Shown: positions 44,082 to 54,514 of the stretch, piece by piece
How the letters are laid out: every line of letters begins with the position of its first letter
How positions within the stretch are numbered: the stretch's first letter is position 1
Translations under genes and position numbers: made by a program
Notes under the pieces: model-generated
What the model saw: the letters and a program-made list of their open reading frames with translations, nothing else
Databases searched by the model: none
What the model was told of the DNA's origin: nothing
NCBI RefSeq assembly: GCF_000423605.1
Contig: NZ_AUIH01000001.1
Location: 213,701 to 277,700 of the forward strand
Origin: Saccharospirillum impatiens DSM 12546
GTDB taxonomy: Bacteria; Pseudomonadota; Gammaproteobacteria; Pseudomonadales; Natronospirillaceae
DNA: 64,000 nucleotides
Reading direction: 5' to 3'

Positions 44082-46076
44082 CTACTGGTCGGAAACTTCC
44101 ATCCGGTTCTTTCCGGTGGTTTTGGCTTTGTACATGGCCAAATCCGCGGCCTGATAGAGCGTGCTGAAGTCGTCGCCTTGCTCCGGGTAAAGGGCCACAC
44201 CCAAAGAGCAACTGCAATAGAGCTCGGTGCCTTCCCAGTCGATGGGTTTTTGCAGTTGTTCGTGGACCTTGCTGGCCACCAGTGAGGCTTCTTCGGCGTC
44301 ATCCAGGGCGGCCAGGATAATGAATTCGTCGCCACCCAGTCGGGCCACTGTGTCGCTCTGGCGCACGGTTTGAGTCAGGCGATTGGCGATGGCGCGCAAC
44401 AAAGCATCGCCGGCCGGGTGGCCGTGACGGTCGTTTATCTCTTTGAAATCATCGAGATCGATGACGATAACCGCCACCCGGCCATTGCAGCGGTTGGCCT
44501 GAAAGTTCAGTTGCCTGAACCGGTCTTCGAGCAGCAGCCTGTTGGGCAGTTGCGTGAGAGAGTCGTGAAACGCCATGCGCTGGAATTCATCCCGGTCTTG
44601 CTCAAGGCTTTGCTGGCGGTTCTTGAATTCAGTGATGTCCTGCACCGCACCGACTACATAGGTGATACCCTGAGTGTCAATGGCGGGCTGGGCCGTAATG
44701 CGCAGCCAGCGAGGCGGTTCGAAACCGTCCAGAGGAATCTCAAGGTCGGAAGCCAGTCCACCCTCCAGGGTATGCCCAATTTGTTTGAACAGCTGGTTCT
44801 GAGCATCGTCGCTGAACAGCTTCTGAATATTGGTCAGGCTGGTGTTGTATGTCCGTGGAATGGCCAGGATTCGGAACGACTCTTCCGTTAGCATGAACTG
44901 ATGGGTCTGAGCGTTGTATTCCCAGCCGCCGACACGTGCCATGCGGTTGGTTTGCTCGAGCATGTTCTGGCTGTGTTCCAGTGCGTTCAATACCCGTTTG
45001 TAGGCTCGAATATCCCGGATAATCACCCAGCTGCCTGAAATGCCTCCGTCGCGGTCGCGCACCGCAGTCGCGCGTATCGACACTGGAATGATGGTCCCAT
45101 CCCGGTTCAACAGCTCTTTTTCAAACACATCGGAATAGCCGCGCTCCTCGACCTGCTGAGCAATTTCCGTGTCAATGTCTTCCCAGCCAGGCGGCGTCAT
45201 TTCGTGAAAAGTCAGTTGGCTCAGTTCGCTCTGTGTATAGCCGGTCATGGTCAGGTAGGCGTTGTTGGCGAACTGCAACTGATGGTCCGGTGTCCACAAG
45301 CCAATGGCGTCCATGCTGGTACGAAACAGCGATCGGAACCGGCGTTCACTGTTGGCCAGGCTTTCGATCAGTTGGTTGCGCATGGAGACGTCGCGGCTGA
45401 CTGACCAGACGCCGAGTGGTTCACCCTGCTCGTCGCGCACCAGAGCCAGGCGAATAGACATGTCGACTGGTGTGCCATCGGAGCGCAGGAATCGTTTGTC
45501 ATACACTTCGCTAACATCGTTACTGAGCAGTTGCTCCCGGATGCGACTTTCTTCGAAGCTGACAACGTCTTCCGGCGTGAAATCACGGTAGTTGTAACCG
45601 ATGACGTCCATGGTTCCGCGATCAAGCATGGCCAGAAAAGCGGGGTTGGCCAGCTGTATGGTGCCGTCTAGCAGACTATAGGCAATGCTGTCCTGACTGC
45701 TGTCGAACAGCGTCTGAAGGGGTAATTCCGGGTCTCTGACATCGCTGACCGGTAGGAGGCTGATCCAGTAGTGCCGTTCAGTGGCAGTGCTGATTGGTTG
45801 AAAGGTTGCCTTTACCGGGTTTGTCTTGTCGTTGGGGAGAAACAGCGTTAGGGATCGAACCGTGCGATTGCTCATTCGCTCCAGGTGCTCAGGCAGAACA
45901 TCGGGTAGCCAGGAGGACAGGTGAGTTTCTTTCAGGCGAGACGGATCACTATCCAGCCATTTGATCATGGCCTGATTGGACTTGAGAATGAGACCCTGAC
46001 TGTCACAAAGCCATTGAGCAGTAGTGCTTTGCTCAAAAGCCGAGGCTAACAGCGACGCTACCAGATCCTGATCCAC
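44082..46076 (-). CDS. Multi-PAS diguanylate cyclase
   Basis: 664 residues, no membrane helix. Four PAS-like modules in tandem (about 10-120, 128-240, 250-365, 375-490), then a GGDEF domain with intact active site ARLGGDEFIIL and an I-site RQSD five residues upstream, so it should make c-di-GMP with product inhibition. Other GGDEF-family elements are HDSLTQLPNR and HPAGDALLRAIA. Signals unknown. Transcribed alone, 77 bp or more from each neighbour. Confidence 0.93.
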   Translation of the reverse strand: MDQDLVASLLASAFEQSTTAQWLCDSQGLILKSNQAMIKWLDSDPSRLKETHLSSWLPDVLPEHLERMSNRTVRSLTLFLPNDKTNPVKATFQPISTATERHYWISLLPVSDVRDPELPLQTLFDSSQDSIAYSLLDGTIQLANPAFLAMLDRGTMDVIGYNYRDFTPEDVVSFEESRIREQLLSNDVSEVYDKRFLRSDGTPVDMSIRLALVRDEQGEPLGVWSVSRDVSMRNQLIESLANSERRFRSLFRTSMDAIGLWTPDHQLQFANNAYLTMTGYTQSELSQLTFHEMTPPGWEDIDTEIAQQVEERGYSDVFEKELLNRDGTIIPVSIRATAVRDRDGGISGSWVIIRDIRAYKRVLNALEHSQNMLEQTNRMARVGGWEYNAQTHQFMLTEESFRILAIPRTYNTSLTNIQKLFSDDAQNQLFKQIGHTLEGGLASDLEIPLDGFEPPRWLRITAQPAIDTQGITYVVGAVQDITEFKNRQQSLEQDRDEFQRMAFHDSLTQLPNRLLLEDRFRQLNFQANRCNGRVAVIVIDLDDFKEINDRHGHPAGDALLRAIANRLTQTVRQSDTVARLGGDEFIILAALDDAEEASLVASKVHEQLQKPIDWEGTELYCSCSLGVALYPEQGDDFSTLYQAADLAMYKAKTTGKNRMEVSDQ

Positions 46077-46156
46077 AGGATGCCCCCACCGTCATAAACC
46101 ATTATGTCAGACTGGCACCTTACTAGAGCCGGATATGGATCGCCAGTGGTTCGGTT

Positions 46157-46193
46157 GGTGGGGTCAGAATCCGCCGTTGAATTCGACCCCACC
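46157..46193. repeat. REP-like palindrome 3' of secB
   Basis: GGTGGGGTC (46157-46165) and GACCCCACC (46185-46193) form a perfect 9-bp stem, with GAAT/ATTC pairing inside. GGGGTCAGAAT-type palindromes are widespread extragenic elements in gammaproteobacteria, often linked to RAYT transposases. No T run, so it is not a standard terminator. Confidence 0.7.
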
Positions 46194-46206
46194 CTTTCAG
46201 AGGTGC

Positions 46207-46665
46207 TTAGTTCGTTGCCGGTTGCTCTGCAGACTCGTCTTTACCTTTCTTGTTCTGCAGGTAAAGCGCGTCAAAGTTGACCGGAGCCAGCATCAGGGCC
46301 GGGAAGCTACCCTTGGTGACCGCGGTGTCAACGGCTTCACGAGCATAGGGGAACAGTACTGACGGGCAATAGGCGCCAATCATCTGATCGCGGGTTTCAT
46401 CCGGAAAGCCAGATACGGTGAATACACCGGCTTGTTGAACTTCAGTCAGGAAGGCGGTTTTCTCACCGATCTTGGCTTCAACCGTGATGATGAGCACGAC
46501 TTCGACAACATTTTCGTCCAGGGTGCGAGTGCGGGTATTCAGGTCCAGTTTGATCTGGGGTTTCCATTCTTCGCGGAAGATGGCGGGCGCGTTGGGCGAT
46601 TCAAAGGATACATCGCGGGTGTAAATGCGCTGAATGGCAAACTGGGGTTTTTGTTGTTCGGTCAT
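46207..46665 (-). CDS. secB: Protein-export chaperone SecB
   Basis: 152 residues. Tetrameric cytoplasmic chaperone that delivers unfolded precursors to SecA. Typical [20 protein letters not shown] and [37 protein letters not shown]. An acidic/lysine-rich tail ends it. Third gene of the yibN-grxC-secB series. Confidence 0.97.
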   Translation of the reverse strand: MTEQQKPQFAIQRIYTRDVSFESPNAPAIFREEWKPQIKLDLNTRTRTLDENVVEVVLIITVEAKIGEKTAFLTEVQQAGVFTVSGFPDETRDQMIGAYCPSVLFPYAREAVDTAVTKGSFPALMLAPVNFDALYLQNKKGKDESAEQPATN

Positions 46666-46737
46666 TGGGACTCCAAAAAAATCCGTTTCTCGTTAATAGT
46701 AGGGTGAAAACTGCCGGTGGTGGTTAGCGTGTCAGCG

Positions 46738-47016
46738 TCACCCGGCATGACTGGCTTCAGCCAGCATTGTATCGAGCCGGCCCGCACGCTCCAGAGCATA
46801 GAGCTCATCGCAACCACCGATGTGATGCTGGCCTACCCAGATTTGTGGCACGGTATGCTGGCCACTGAGTTGCATCATTTCCTGACGCAGTTCCGGCTGA
46901 CCATCAACACGGATCTCACGATAAGTACTGCCCTTGTGATCCAGTAATTGCTTGGCGCGAACGCAAAACGGACACCAGGCGGTGGTGTAAAGCGTAACAG
47001 GCGAGGCTGTTGACAT
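46738..47016 (-). CDS. grxC: Glutaredoxin 3
   Basis: 92 residues. Glutathione-dependent dithiol oxidoreductase; active site WCPFCVRAKQLL, with the TVPQIWVGQHHIGGCDEL region contacting glutathione (active site CPFC where E. coli has CPYC). Lies between yibN and secB as in enterics. Confidence 0.95.
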   Translation of the reverse strand: MSTASPVTLYTTAWCPFCVRAKQLLDHKGSTYREIRVDGQPELRQEMMQLSGQHTVPQIWVGQHHIGGCDELYALERAGRLDTMLAEASHAG

Positions 47017-47034
47017 AGTCAGACGACTCCGTAA

Positions 47035-47454
47035 TCAGGACTTAACCAGCGGCATGCTGCTGTTTTGCCACTCCATAATGCCGCCCCGTAATTTGTGCAG
47101 CTGGTTGAAGCCGGCTTTAGCCAGCAATGCACCGCTGGCGCCGGATGAAGTGCCGGTTTTGCATACCACGATGATGGGGGTGTCTTTAAAGGCTTCAAGT
47201 TCAGACAGCCGCCGCTCGACGTCGCGTGCCGGAATATTAATGGCATTGGGCAGGTGGCCCTTGCGAAAATCCTCTTTCGAGCGCACATCCAGGACTTTCG
47301 CGTCCTGGGAGTTGATCAGCAAGGTGGCTTGCTGCGGTGAGACCGCCGAGCCGCCTTTACTCCCTTCGGTCACGACCAGCAGGACCAGCAAGGCAACCCA
47401 GATGGATGCCAGGATCCAGTGATTGATAACGAATTCAAAAATTTGCTCCAACAT
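47035..47454 (-). CDS. yibN: Membrane-anchored rhodanese-like protein YibN
   Basis: 139 residues from the ATG at 47454. N-terminal transmembrane helix (about 10-30) followed by a rhodanese domain with KVLDVRSKEDFRKGHLPNAINIP and active-site Cys in VVCKTGTSSGASG. Sulfur-transfer role is unproven. A longer upstream frame reading to 47556 is not family-like. Divergent from gpmI across 196 bp. Confidence 0.92.
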   Translation of the reverse strand: MLEQIFEFVINHWILASIWVALLVLLVVTEGSKGGSAVSPQQATLLINSQDAKVLDVRSKEDFRKGHLPNAINIPARDVERRLSELEAFKDTPIIVVCKTGTSSGASGALLAKAGFNQLHKLRGGIMEWQNSSMPLVKS

Positions 47455-47650
47455 GATTCGGGCTCTGCAGTTCGATGAAAAAGTGAGCGCGGCAGTATAC
47501 ACCAGCGCCCGGATATGCCCATAGAGAAGGTCTGTTTTTTCATGGCCGCCTTTCATGGGGCTGATTCGTCAAAACATTCGCCAGATGGGCGGAGAGCCAG
47601 TACACTTATTGAATTGTAATTTTCCTACATTTTTATCGGGAGGTTGAATC

Positions 47651-49201
47651 ATGGCACCTGCTAAACCGGCAGTCCTGTTGATCCTGGATGGTTTCGGATA
47701 CAGCGAAACATCTGCGTCGAATGCGATTGAAAAGGCCAAAATGCCGACCTGGAAGCGGTTGTGGAAAGAGTATCCACACAGTCTGATTCACACCTCCGGC
47801 ATGGATGTTGGCCTGCCAGACGGGCAAATGGGCAACTCTGAAGTGGGTCATATGAATTTGGGCAGCGGGCGAATTGTCTATCAGCAACTGACCCGGGTGA
47901 CCAAAGCCATTGAAGACGGCGATTTTTTCGAGAACCCGGTGCTGACCGGTGCCGTCGACAGTGCGGTGCAGGAAGATAAAGCGGTTCACTTGCTGGGGTT
48001 GTTGTCGCCCGGTGGCGTGCATGCTCATGAAGATCACTTTCACGCCATGGTCGACCTGGCCGTGAAGCGGGGCGCCAAGCGGGTGTATGTCCATGCGTTT
48101 CTGGATGGTCGGGACACACCGCCGCGCTCTGCTCTGGCGTCGATCGAAGCGCTTGAAGCGAAGCTGGAAAAGCTTGGCGTCGGTGGGATCGTTTCAATGA
48201 TCGGCCGTTACTACGCGATGGACCGTGATAGCCGTTGGGAGCGGGTTCAGGCGGCCTACGATCTGCTGACCCGGGGTAGCGCTGATATTGTGGCGTCCAC
48301 TCCGATGGACGCCCTGCATGCTGCTTATGAGCAGGATAAAGACGACGAATTTGTGCCGGCCACCTCTATTCGTGCTGACGGAAGTCAGCCGGTGACCCTG
48401 CAAGACGGCGATGCTGTGGTCTTTATGAATTTCCGGCCAGACCGGGCACGCGAGCTGACCCGGGCGTTTACCGACGATAAGCTTGACAGCACACTGGATC
48501 GGTCAGTGCGTCCGGCGCTGGCAACGTTCACGACTTTGACCGAGTACGCTGGAGACATTGACGCGCCCGTGGCTTATCCGCCTGAAAATCTGGTGAATAC
48601 CCTGGGCGAGGTGATGGAGCAGCAAGGCAAAAACCAGCTGCGCATCGCGGAAACCGAGAAATACGCACACGTAACCTTTTTCTTCAGCGGTGGTCGCGAA
48701 GACGAGTATCGCGGAGAAGACCGGATTCTGGTGCCATCGCCCAAAGTAGCAACCTACGATCTCCAGCCTGAAATGAGCGCACCGGAAGTCACCGACAGGC
48801 TGGTAGAGGCCATCGAGTCGGGCAAATACGACCTGGTGATCTGTAACTACGCCAACGGTGATATGGTGGGTCATACCGGCAAAATGGACGCCGCCATCAA
48901 GGCGGTTGAAGCGCTGGATGTGGCCCTTGAGCGGGTTACTGCAGCGGCACTCAAGGTGGGTGGTGAGTGTCTGATCACCGCCGATCATGGCAATGTCGAA
49001 CTGATGGTTGACCCGAAAACCGGGGGCGCCGTGACCAGCCACACCATTTTCCCGGTTCCCCTGGTGTATGTCAGTAACCAGGCAGAAGGCGTGAGCCTTA
49101 AAGAAGGACGACTCGCAGATATCGCCCCGACTTTGCTGACCATGATGCAACTGCAAGTTCCGGCAGAAATGACCGGCTCCAGTCTGATTCAGCGCGGTTG
49201 A
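47651..49201 (+). CDS. gpmI: 2,3-Bisphosphoglycerate-independent phosphoglycerate mutase
   Basis: 516 residues, Mn-dependent glycolytic enzyme interconverting 3- and 2-phosphoglycerate. Alkaline-phosphatase superfamily: LILDGFGY, catalytic Ser in [38 protein letters not shown] and [10 protein letters not shown]. Stands at the head of the gpmI-envC-ctpA-yibQ series known from E. coli. Confidence 0.97.
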   Translation: MAPAKPAVLLILDGFGYSETSASNAIEKAKMPTWKRLWKEYPHSLIHTSGMDVGLPDGQMGNSEVGHMNLGSGRIVYQQLTRVTKAIEDGDFFENPVLTGAVDSAVQEDKAVHLLGLLSPGGVHAHEDHFHAMVDLAVKRGAKRVYVHAFLDGRDTPPRSALASIEALEAKLEKLGVGGIVSMIGRYYAMDRDSRWERVQAAYDLLTRGSADIVASTPMDALHAAYEQDKDDEFVPATSIRADGSQPVTLQDGDAVVFMNFRPDRARELTRAFTDDKLDSTLDRSVRPALATFTTLTEYAGDIDAPVAYPPENLVNTLGEVMEQQGKNQLRIAETEKYAHVTFFFSGGREDEYRGEDRILVPSPKVATYDLQPEMSAPEVTDRLVEAIESGKYDLVICNYANGDMVGHTGKMDAAIKAVEALDVALERVTAAALKVGGECLITADHGNVELMVDPKTGGAVTSHTIFPVPLVYVSNQAEGVSLKEGRLADIAPTLLTMMQLQVPAEMTGSSLIQRG

Positions 49202-49387
49202 TGGCTGGCCCATTCTTCCAGCCTTAGGCTATGAAGCGGGCCGGCGCAGGTCGTAAAGACAATGAAATGAGTGGGCCGCGCCTGCGGCTCTACTTTAAAC
49301 GAGGCTGCGCATGCGGTAGCCTGCCCGTTAGTCATCGCCCCCTGCATGGATGGGGCTCACCCCAACCTGAATGAGTTCGCCGTATCT

Positions 49388-50548
49388 GTGTTTCAATTGA
49401 TTGCGTTTAAACGCACCCTGTTCTGGCTTTTACTCAGCAGCTTGGTTGGCTACTCGGTAGCTGAAGACGACCTGACGCTGCGTGAGCGGGATCTCGAACA
49501 ATTGCAATCACAGATAGGCGACTTGCAGCAGCAGCTCAACCGCAATCGTGAGAACGTATCGGAGCAGCGTCAGGCTCTGGAAGAGACCGAGCGGCGCCTG
49601 GGCCAGTTGAATCGTCAATTGAATGACCTGGCCGGGCGCCTGAGCCAGGCAGTCAGCCGGCGTACCGAGCTGGAAACCGAACAGATCCGGCTAGAGCAAC
49701 AGCTGGACGAGCAACGTGAAGACATGGCCGAAATTTTACGTCTGGCCTATAAACAGAATAATCAGCCCCTGATCAAGTTACTGTTGTCGGGTGAACGGCC
49801 GGAAGATCTGGCCCGTCAGATGCACTATTTTTCGATTTTGAACCGACAGCAAAATGATCAGTTGCAACAATGGATTGAACAGTCCAATCGCCTGGGCGAA
49901 GTGATTCGGGAGCAGACCCGGCTAGCAGAGCAGTTACGCCGTGACCGCGATGAATTGGCCCAAGCCCAGGCGGAAGCCGCCAGTCAAAAGAATCGTCGGG
50001 CCCAGATTCTTGTGAATCTGCAAGCCGAAGCGTCGCAAACAGAGCAGTCACTGGAGCGAAAACAGGAAGAGCAAACCCAGCTCACGCAACTGGTCGAACG
50101 CATGCAAGCGGAACTGACGGACATGAATCTCGAATTCCCGGCCGATATTGACATGGCCGATGTCAGAGGCGGGTTGCCCTGGCCGCTGGAAGGATCGCTT
50201 CGAGCTCGCTATGACACCGCTCAGGACAACTCAGGTTTGAAGTGGCAGGGATGGTGGCTGGCTGCAGACATGGGCACCGATGTACAGGCCGTGCATCATG
50301 GGCGTGTGGTGTTTTCAGACTGGTTAAATGGTTTTGGGCTGTTGATCATTCTTGACCACGGCGATGGACTGATGACGCTTTATGGTCGAAACCAAACCCT
50401 GTTGCGTACTGTAGGTGAATGGGTAGAAGCCGGAGACACACTGGCAGAAGCCGGGGCCTCAGGTGGTTTTGATGAAAGTGGTTTGTATTTTGAGGTACGG
50501 CGCAATGGCCGACCTGAAAATCCGGCCAATTGGCTTGAAAAACGCTAG
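49388..50548 (+). CDS. envC: Murein hydrolase activator EnvC
   Basis: About 386 residues. Signal peptide (FQLIAFKRTLFWLLLSSLVGYSVA), a long periplasmic coiled coil (about 30-250, many Q/E/R heptads) and a C-terminal LytM/M23-like domain (GWWLAADMGTDVQAVHHGRVVFS ... LIILDHGDGLMTLYGRNQ). As in EnvC, the zinc ligands are missing, so it activates amidases at the septum instead of cutting. The start is uncertain: GTG 49388 gives the best signal peptide; ATG 49346 and GTG/ATG starts further upstream are alternatives. Confidence 0.9.
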   Translation: MFQLIAFKRTLFWLLLSSLVGYSVAEDDLTLRERDLEQLQSQIGDLQQQLNRNRENVSEQRQALEETERRLGQLNRQLNDLAGRLSQAVSRRTELETEQIRLEQQLDEQREDMAEILRLAYKQNNQPLIKLLLSGERPEDLARQMHYFSILNRQQNDQLQQWIEQSNRLGEVIREQTRLAEQLRRDRDELAQAQAEAASQKNRRAQILVNLQAEASQTEQSLERKQEEQTQLTQLVERMQAELTDMNLEFPADIDMADVRGGLPWPLEGSLRARYDTAQDNSGLKWQGWWLAADMGTDVQAVHHGRVVFSDWLNGFGLLIILDHGDGLMTLYGRNQTLLRTVGEWVEAGDTLAEAGASGGFDESGLYFEVRRNGRPENPANWLEKR

Positions 50549-50648
50549 ACTTACGGCCTGGGTCCCGGGGCATTAACGACAGGTGTGAATGTTCATGGCC
50601 AGGCAATCCAATACAGTACAACCTAATACAGATGTGAAAGGAACCGTT

Positions 50649-51971
50649 ATGAAGTTGATCCGCAGTCCCTGGTTGAGCGCAATTACCGCCCTGGTCGTTG
50701 GCGTTTCTATCGGTATCGCGAGCAGCGTTCATGCCGAACGGGTGGAAACACGCCTCCCGGTCGACGACGTTCGAATGTTCTCGCAGGTTCTGGAGCGCAT
50801 CAAGCAGGCGTATGTTGAAGATGTCGAAGACAGTGAGCTGATCGAGAATGCCATTGAAGGCATGCTGTCGGGCCTGGATCCACACTCCGATTATCTGACA
50901 CCCGAAGATTTTGAAGACTTGCGCGAAAGTACGCGCGGTGAATTTGGTGGGCTGGGTATTGAGATATCACTCGACGACACCGGCTTTGTGCGGGTTGTTG
51001 CGCCTATTGATGATACCCCGGCTTATCGGGCCGGTATGCAGTCCGGTGACCTGATTACCCAAATCGACAATACACCGGTGAAGGGCATGACCATTGGCGA
51101 TGCCGTGAATCTGATGCGTGGACGTCCGGGTACTGATGTCATCCTGACGGTCGCTCGGGAAGGTGAAAATCAGCCACTGGAAATCGAAATTACCCGTGAC
51201 ATCATCCAGGTCACCAGCATTCGCAACCGCATGATTGAACCCGGTGTCGGCTATGTGCGGATATCCCAGTTCCAGGAACGTACCGGCCGTGACTTCATCG
51301 AAGCCATGGCATCCCTGCGCGACGAAAACGAAGGCGCGCTTGACGGCTTGGTGCTCGACCTGCGCAATAACCCGGGTGGCGTCTTGCAGGCATCAGTGGA
51401 TGTCGTCGATGCCCTGATCAGCCAGGGCCTGATTGTCTACACCGAAGGCCGCCTGCCCAATTCGGCCAGTGAGTTTGAGGCCAATTCAGATGACCCGAGT
51501 GATGGCGTGAATCTGGTGGTATTGATCAATGGCGGATCTGCATCAGCTTCGGAAATTGTGGCCGGTGCCGTACAGGATCATCGTCGTGGCGTGATCATGG
51601 GCACTCGCAGCTTTGGCAAGGGTTCCGTTCAGACCATATTGCCGTTGAACGATAACCATGCGATCAAGCTGACAACGGCCCGGTATTTCACACCGAACGG
51701 TCGGTCGATCCAGGCTCAGGGTATTGAGCCGGATATCATCGTAAACCCCGGGAAACTGACCCAGGAAAATGGTAACCCGTACTACTCGGAAGCCAATCTG
51801 GCGGGTCATCTGCTGGGCGAAAATGAGACCGAAGACGGTGCTGATGACGAAGAGGCCGGTGAATCGGCAGAGACGGATAGTGAGGCAGGAAACGATCTCA
51901 TCAACGACTATCAGTTGTACCAGGCAGTCACGTTGTTGAAAGGCATGCGCGTTCTGAATGCCTCGCGTTAA
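50649..51971 (+). CDS. ctpA: S41A carboxy-terminal processing protease
   Basis: 440 residues from the ATG after AAAGGA. Signal peptide (residues 1 to about 28, ending SVHA), PDZ domain (about 85-165) and a tail protease domain with the Ser in GGSASASEIVAGA and the Lys in TRSFGKGSVQT (Ser-Lys dyad). Acidic C-terminal stretch (about 395-415). Periplasmic, processes envelope proteins and hydrolases. Immediately follows envC. Confidence 0.94.
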   Translation: MKLIRSPWLSAITALVVGVSIGIASSVHAERVETRLPVDDVRMFSQVLERIKQAYVEDVEDSELIENAIEGMLSGLDPHSDYLTPEDFEDLRESTRGEFGGLGIEISLDDTGFVRVVAPIDDTPAYRAGMQSGDLITQIDNTPVKGMTIGDAVNLMRGRPGTDVILTVAREGENQPLEIEITRDIIQVTSIRNRMIEPGVGYVRISQFQERTGRDFIEAMASLRDENEGALDGLVLDLRNNPGGVLQASVDVVDALISQGLIVYTEGRLPNSASEFEANSDDPSDGVNLVVLINGGSASASEIVAGAVQDHRRGVIMGTRSFGKGSVQTILPLNDNHAIKLTTARYFTPNGRSIQAQGIEPDIIVNPGKLTQENGNPYYSEANLAGHLLGENETEDGADDEEAGESAETDSEAGNDLINDYQLYQAVTLLKGMRVLNASR

Positions 51972-52776
51972 GACCGTGGGGCGCCAGGCTCTTTGCTTGA
52001 ACCTGTGCGCCTTTCTTATCGTCCTTGCAGGGTTTGCGACGGCTTCAGACCGCACTAAAGTGGCTGTCGTTGTCGATGACCTCGGCAACCAATGGCAGTC
52101 AGGTCTGACTGCCATTGAGATCCCCTTCATTCAAACCATCGCAATCATGCCGGGTCTGCCGTACACGATCCCCCTGGCAGAATCGACGGTGGATGCCGGC
52201 AAAACCGTGATTGTTCACGCGCCTATGTCGAACGAGAGTGATTTTCCACTGGGGCCTCTGGGGCTGACCCGGGACGACGGGGATCAGCAATTGCTGGCGA
52301 ACCTGTCGATGGGCATGGATGCTGTGCCCTTCGCAGAGGGGCTCAGTAACCATATGGGCAGCCGTTTAACGCGTGATGCCGAAGCTATGGGCTGGGTCAT
52401 GACCGAATTGCGGGCGCGTAACTGGTTTTATTTCGACAGTGTAACGGTCTCGAACACTCAGGGTTGGCGCATGGCCGAGCAAATGGGCGTGCCCTGGAAC
52501 AGGCGACAAGTGTTCCTTGACCATGAACCCACACCGGAATTTATTGAACAGCAGTGGCAGCTGGCGCTGCGCATGGCGCGTAAAAACGGTTCAGTGACGA
52601 TCATTTGCCACCCCTACCCGGAAACCCTGGCGTTTTTCGACAACCTCGACCCGGCCGACTACCCGGATATCGACTGGGTATCGATCAAAGACCTGCTGCA
52701 TCAGCCCAAGCGGCACCGGCCAGACTGGCGTCCTCACCGCATCCCTGAAGGTGCCTATTCACGGCACACGTCCTGA
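51958..52776 (+). CDS. YibQ-like divergent polysaccharide deacetylase
   Basis: 272 residues with a signal peptide (LCAFLIVLAGFATAS). DUF610/YibQ family: KVAVVVDDLGNQ, IVHAPMSNES, NHMGSRLT and the final ICHPYPETLAFF are characteristic. Catalytic activity has not been established for the family. Overlaps the end of ctpA by 14 bases. Confidence 0.9.
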   Translation: MPRVKTVGRQALCLNLCAFLIVLAGFATASDRTKVAVVVDDLGNQWQSGLTAIEIPFIQTIAIMPGLPYTIPLAESTVDAGKTVIVHAPMSNESDFPLGPLGLTRDDGDQQLLANLSMGMDAVPFAEGLSNHMGSRLTRDAEAMGWVMTELRARNWFYFDSVTVSNTQGWRMAEQMGVPWNRRQVFLDHEPTPEFIEQQWQLALRMARKNGSVTIICHPYPETLAFFDNLDPADYPDIDWVSIKDLLHQPKRHRPDWRPHRIPEGAYSRHTS

Positions 52777-52847
52777 CACGCCCCAACCAAGCGTCGTTCA
52801 TGACGGATTCAGCTAACTGTGAGAAACTATTACACACGCTTTACACC

Positions 52848-52866
52848 GTTAGCGGTTAACGCTAAC
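52848..52866. promoter_or_regulatory. Palindrome upstream of the DUF2799-type lipoprotein gene
   Basis: GTTAGCG-GTTAA-CGCTAAC, perfect seven-base arms about 70 bp before the start. Possible operator; regulator unknown. Confidence 0.4.
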
Positions 52867-52934
52867 GATTGTCAAAACCTTGGTTTGGCCTGGATTACGA
52901 TCCTGTTGGTCAGCTCTCTGCTTAGGAAACAGAT

Positions 52935-53555
52935 ATGAAATATTGGGGTGTATGGGTTCTCGCGGCTGTGACGGTGTTATCCGGATGTGCCACGCTCAGT
53001 GAAGAAGAGTGCATGACGGCCGACTGGTATTCGATCGGCTATGAAGATGGCGCCAATGGACAGTCTGAAACACGCATTGGGTCACATCGTGAAGCTTGTG
53101 CCAAACATGGTGTCACGCCTGATCTGCGCGATTATCAGGATGGGCACGATGAGGGCTTGCTGGTTTTCTGCACATCGAGAAACGGGTTTAATCGGGCGCG
53201 CAGTGGCTACCAGTACAACGGTATTTGCCCGCCCTCGTTGGAGCCCGAGTTCCTTGATGGCTACGAAGCCGGCCGCCAGATTTATCAGGTCGCCAGCGAA
53301 GTGAGTAATCTGGAAGGAGAGCAACTCAGTAACGAGGCTGAGCAACAGCGCATTGAGCAGCAATTGCTGGAAAAAGAAGCTGCTTTGTTCGGTGCAGGTA
53401 CACCGGAAGAGCAACGTCGGGTAATTTATGAAGAGATCGCCCTGTTGAAAGAGCGACAGGGTACCCTTGAACAGCAACGTGACGATATCATCCGTGATCT
53501 GGCGAATTCAGAATCCCGTCTGCGGGAACTGCGTAATCGCTACAGCTACTACTGA
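52935..53555 (+). CDS. DUF2799-type outer-membrane lipoprotein
   Basis: 206 residues. Lipoprotein signal with lipobox VLSGC at residues 15-19. The mature part has repeated Gly-Tyr-x-Asp-Gly modules (WYSIGYEDGANG, RDYQDGHDEGLL, FLDGYEAG) typical of DUF2799, then a long coiled coil (about 120-200, Gln/Glu-rich). Function unknown. Confidence 0.85.
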   Translation: MKYWGVWVLAAVTVLSGCATLSEEECMTADWYSIGYEDGANGQSETRIGSHREACAKHGVTPDLRDYQDGHDEGLLVFCTSRNGFNRARSGYQYNGICPPSLEPEFLDGYEAGRQIYQVASEVSNLEGEQLSNEAEQQRIEQQLLEKEAALFGAGTPEEQRRVIYEEIALLKERQGTLEQQRDDIIRDLANSESRLRELRNRYSYY

Positions 53556-53582
53556 TCGGCAGATTAGGGGGGCAGTGCCAGG

Positions 53583-54368
53583 ATGACTGGGTTCGACAGT
53601 CACTGTCATCTGGATTTTCTGGATCAGGCCGGGTCTTTTATGGCCGGTGCTCAATTGTCCGGCATTGGCCACTGGCTGCTGCCCGGGACCGGCCCCGAAC
53701 AGTGGCAGCAGGCTCATCGGCAGTTCGGTGACGATAAGCGGGTATTGCTGGCAGCGGGGCATCATCCCTGGTTTTTACCGGATGGCCCGGCTGATACTCA
53801 ACGGCTTGAGAACTGGCTGGCCCGGCACAACGATGGCGTTGCCCTCGGCGAAATCGGTCTCGATTTTTCCAGGCACCGCCCCGGAACCGCCGCCGCAGCG
53901 CACCAGTTTGACTGGTTTGTCGCTCAATTGGCGATCGCCAGTGAACGCAAGTTGCCCGTGATCATCCATTCCGTCAAAGCGCACGACCGCATATTGCAAG
54001 GCCTCAAGCAGACCCCCTCGGTTATCGGTGTGATACATGGTTTTGTCGGCCCTTATGCTCAGGCCATGGCCTACGTTGACCGGGGTTTTTGCCTGGGGGC
54101 GGGCCGTGTGATTTTCCAATCATCCAAAACGCTGGACGCCTTTAGCCGAATACCGGCCGACCGTATTCTGGTTGAAACCGACGCTCCGGATCAGCGAGTA
54201 CCCGATCAATACCGGTCAACCCTAACCCCAGCCGAACAAAAGGGTTCGGACAACCCCTTGCTGGACTGGTCTGCGACCTTAGCCCGGTTGGCGGATGCCC
54301 GTCAGCTCGATCCCACTTCGCTGATGGCTCAGGTTCGTCGAAATGCGGCTGCGCTCTTTGGCACCTGA
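53583..54368 (+). CDS. TatD-family metal-dependent deoxyribonuclease
   Basis: 261 residues, TIM-barrel. Metal-binding motifs: FDSHCHLDFL at the N terminus, GEIGLDFSR, LPVIIHSVKAHD, and VETDAPDQRVPDQYRS. Closest in organisation to the YjjV-type subfamily. 27 bp after the lipoprotein gene, with which it may be cotranscribed. Confidence 0.92.
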   Translation: MTGFDSHCHLDFLDQAGSFMAGAQLSGIGHWLLPGTGPEQWQQAHRQFGDDKRVLLAAGHHPWFLPDGPADTQRLENWLARHNDGVALGEIGLDFSRHRPGTAAAAHQFDWFVAQLAIASERKLPVIIHSVKAHDRILQGLKQTPSVIGVIHGFVGPYAQAMAYVDRGFCLGAGRVIFQSSKTLDAFSRIPADRILVETDAPDQRVPDQYRSTLTPAEQKGSDNPLLDWSATLARLADARQLDPTSLMAQVRRNAAALFGT

Positions 54369-54514
54369 GTCAGGGCAGAGCCGACTTCAGTTTTCTTAAT
54401 CAACTAACTCGAATTCTTTAGATATCTCTGATTTGGGCGCTGAACTACAGTGGCGTCATCTCGTGGCCACTGGCCACAGGACACCCACTTAACTACCCAA
54501 TCTGGAGTAATACT

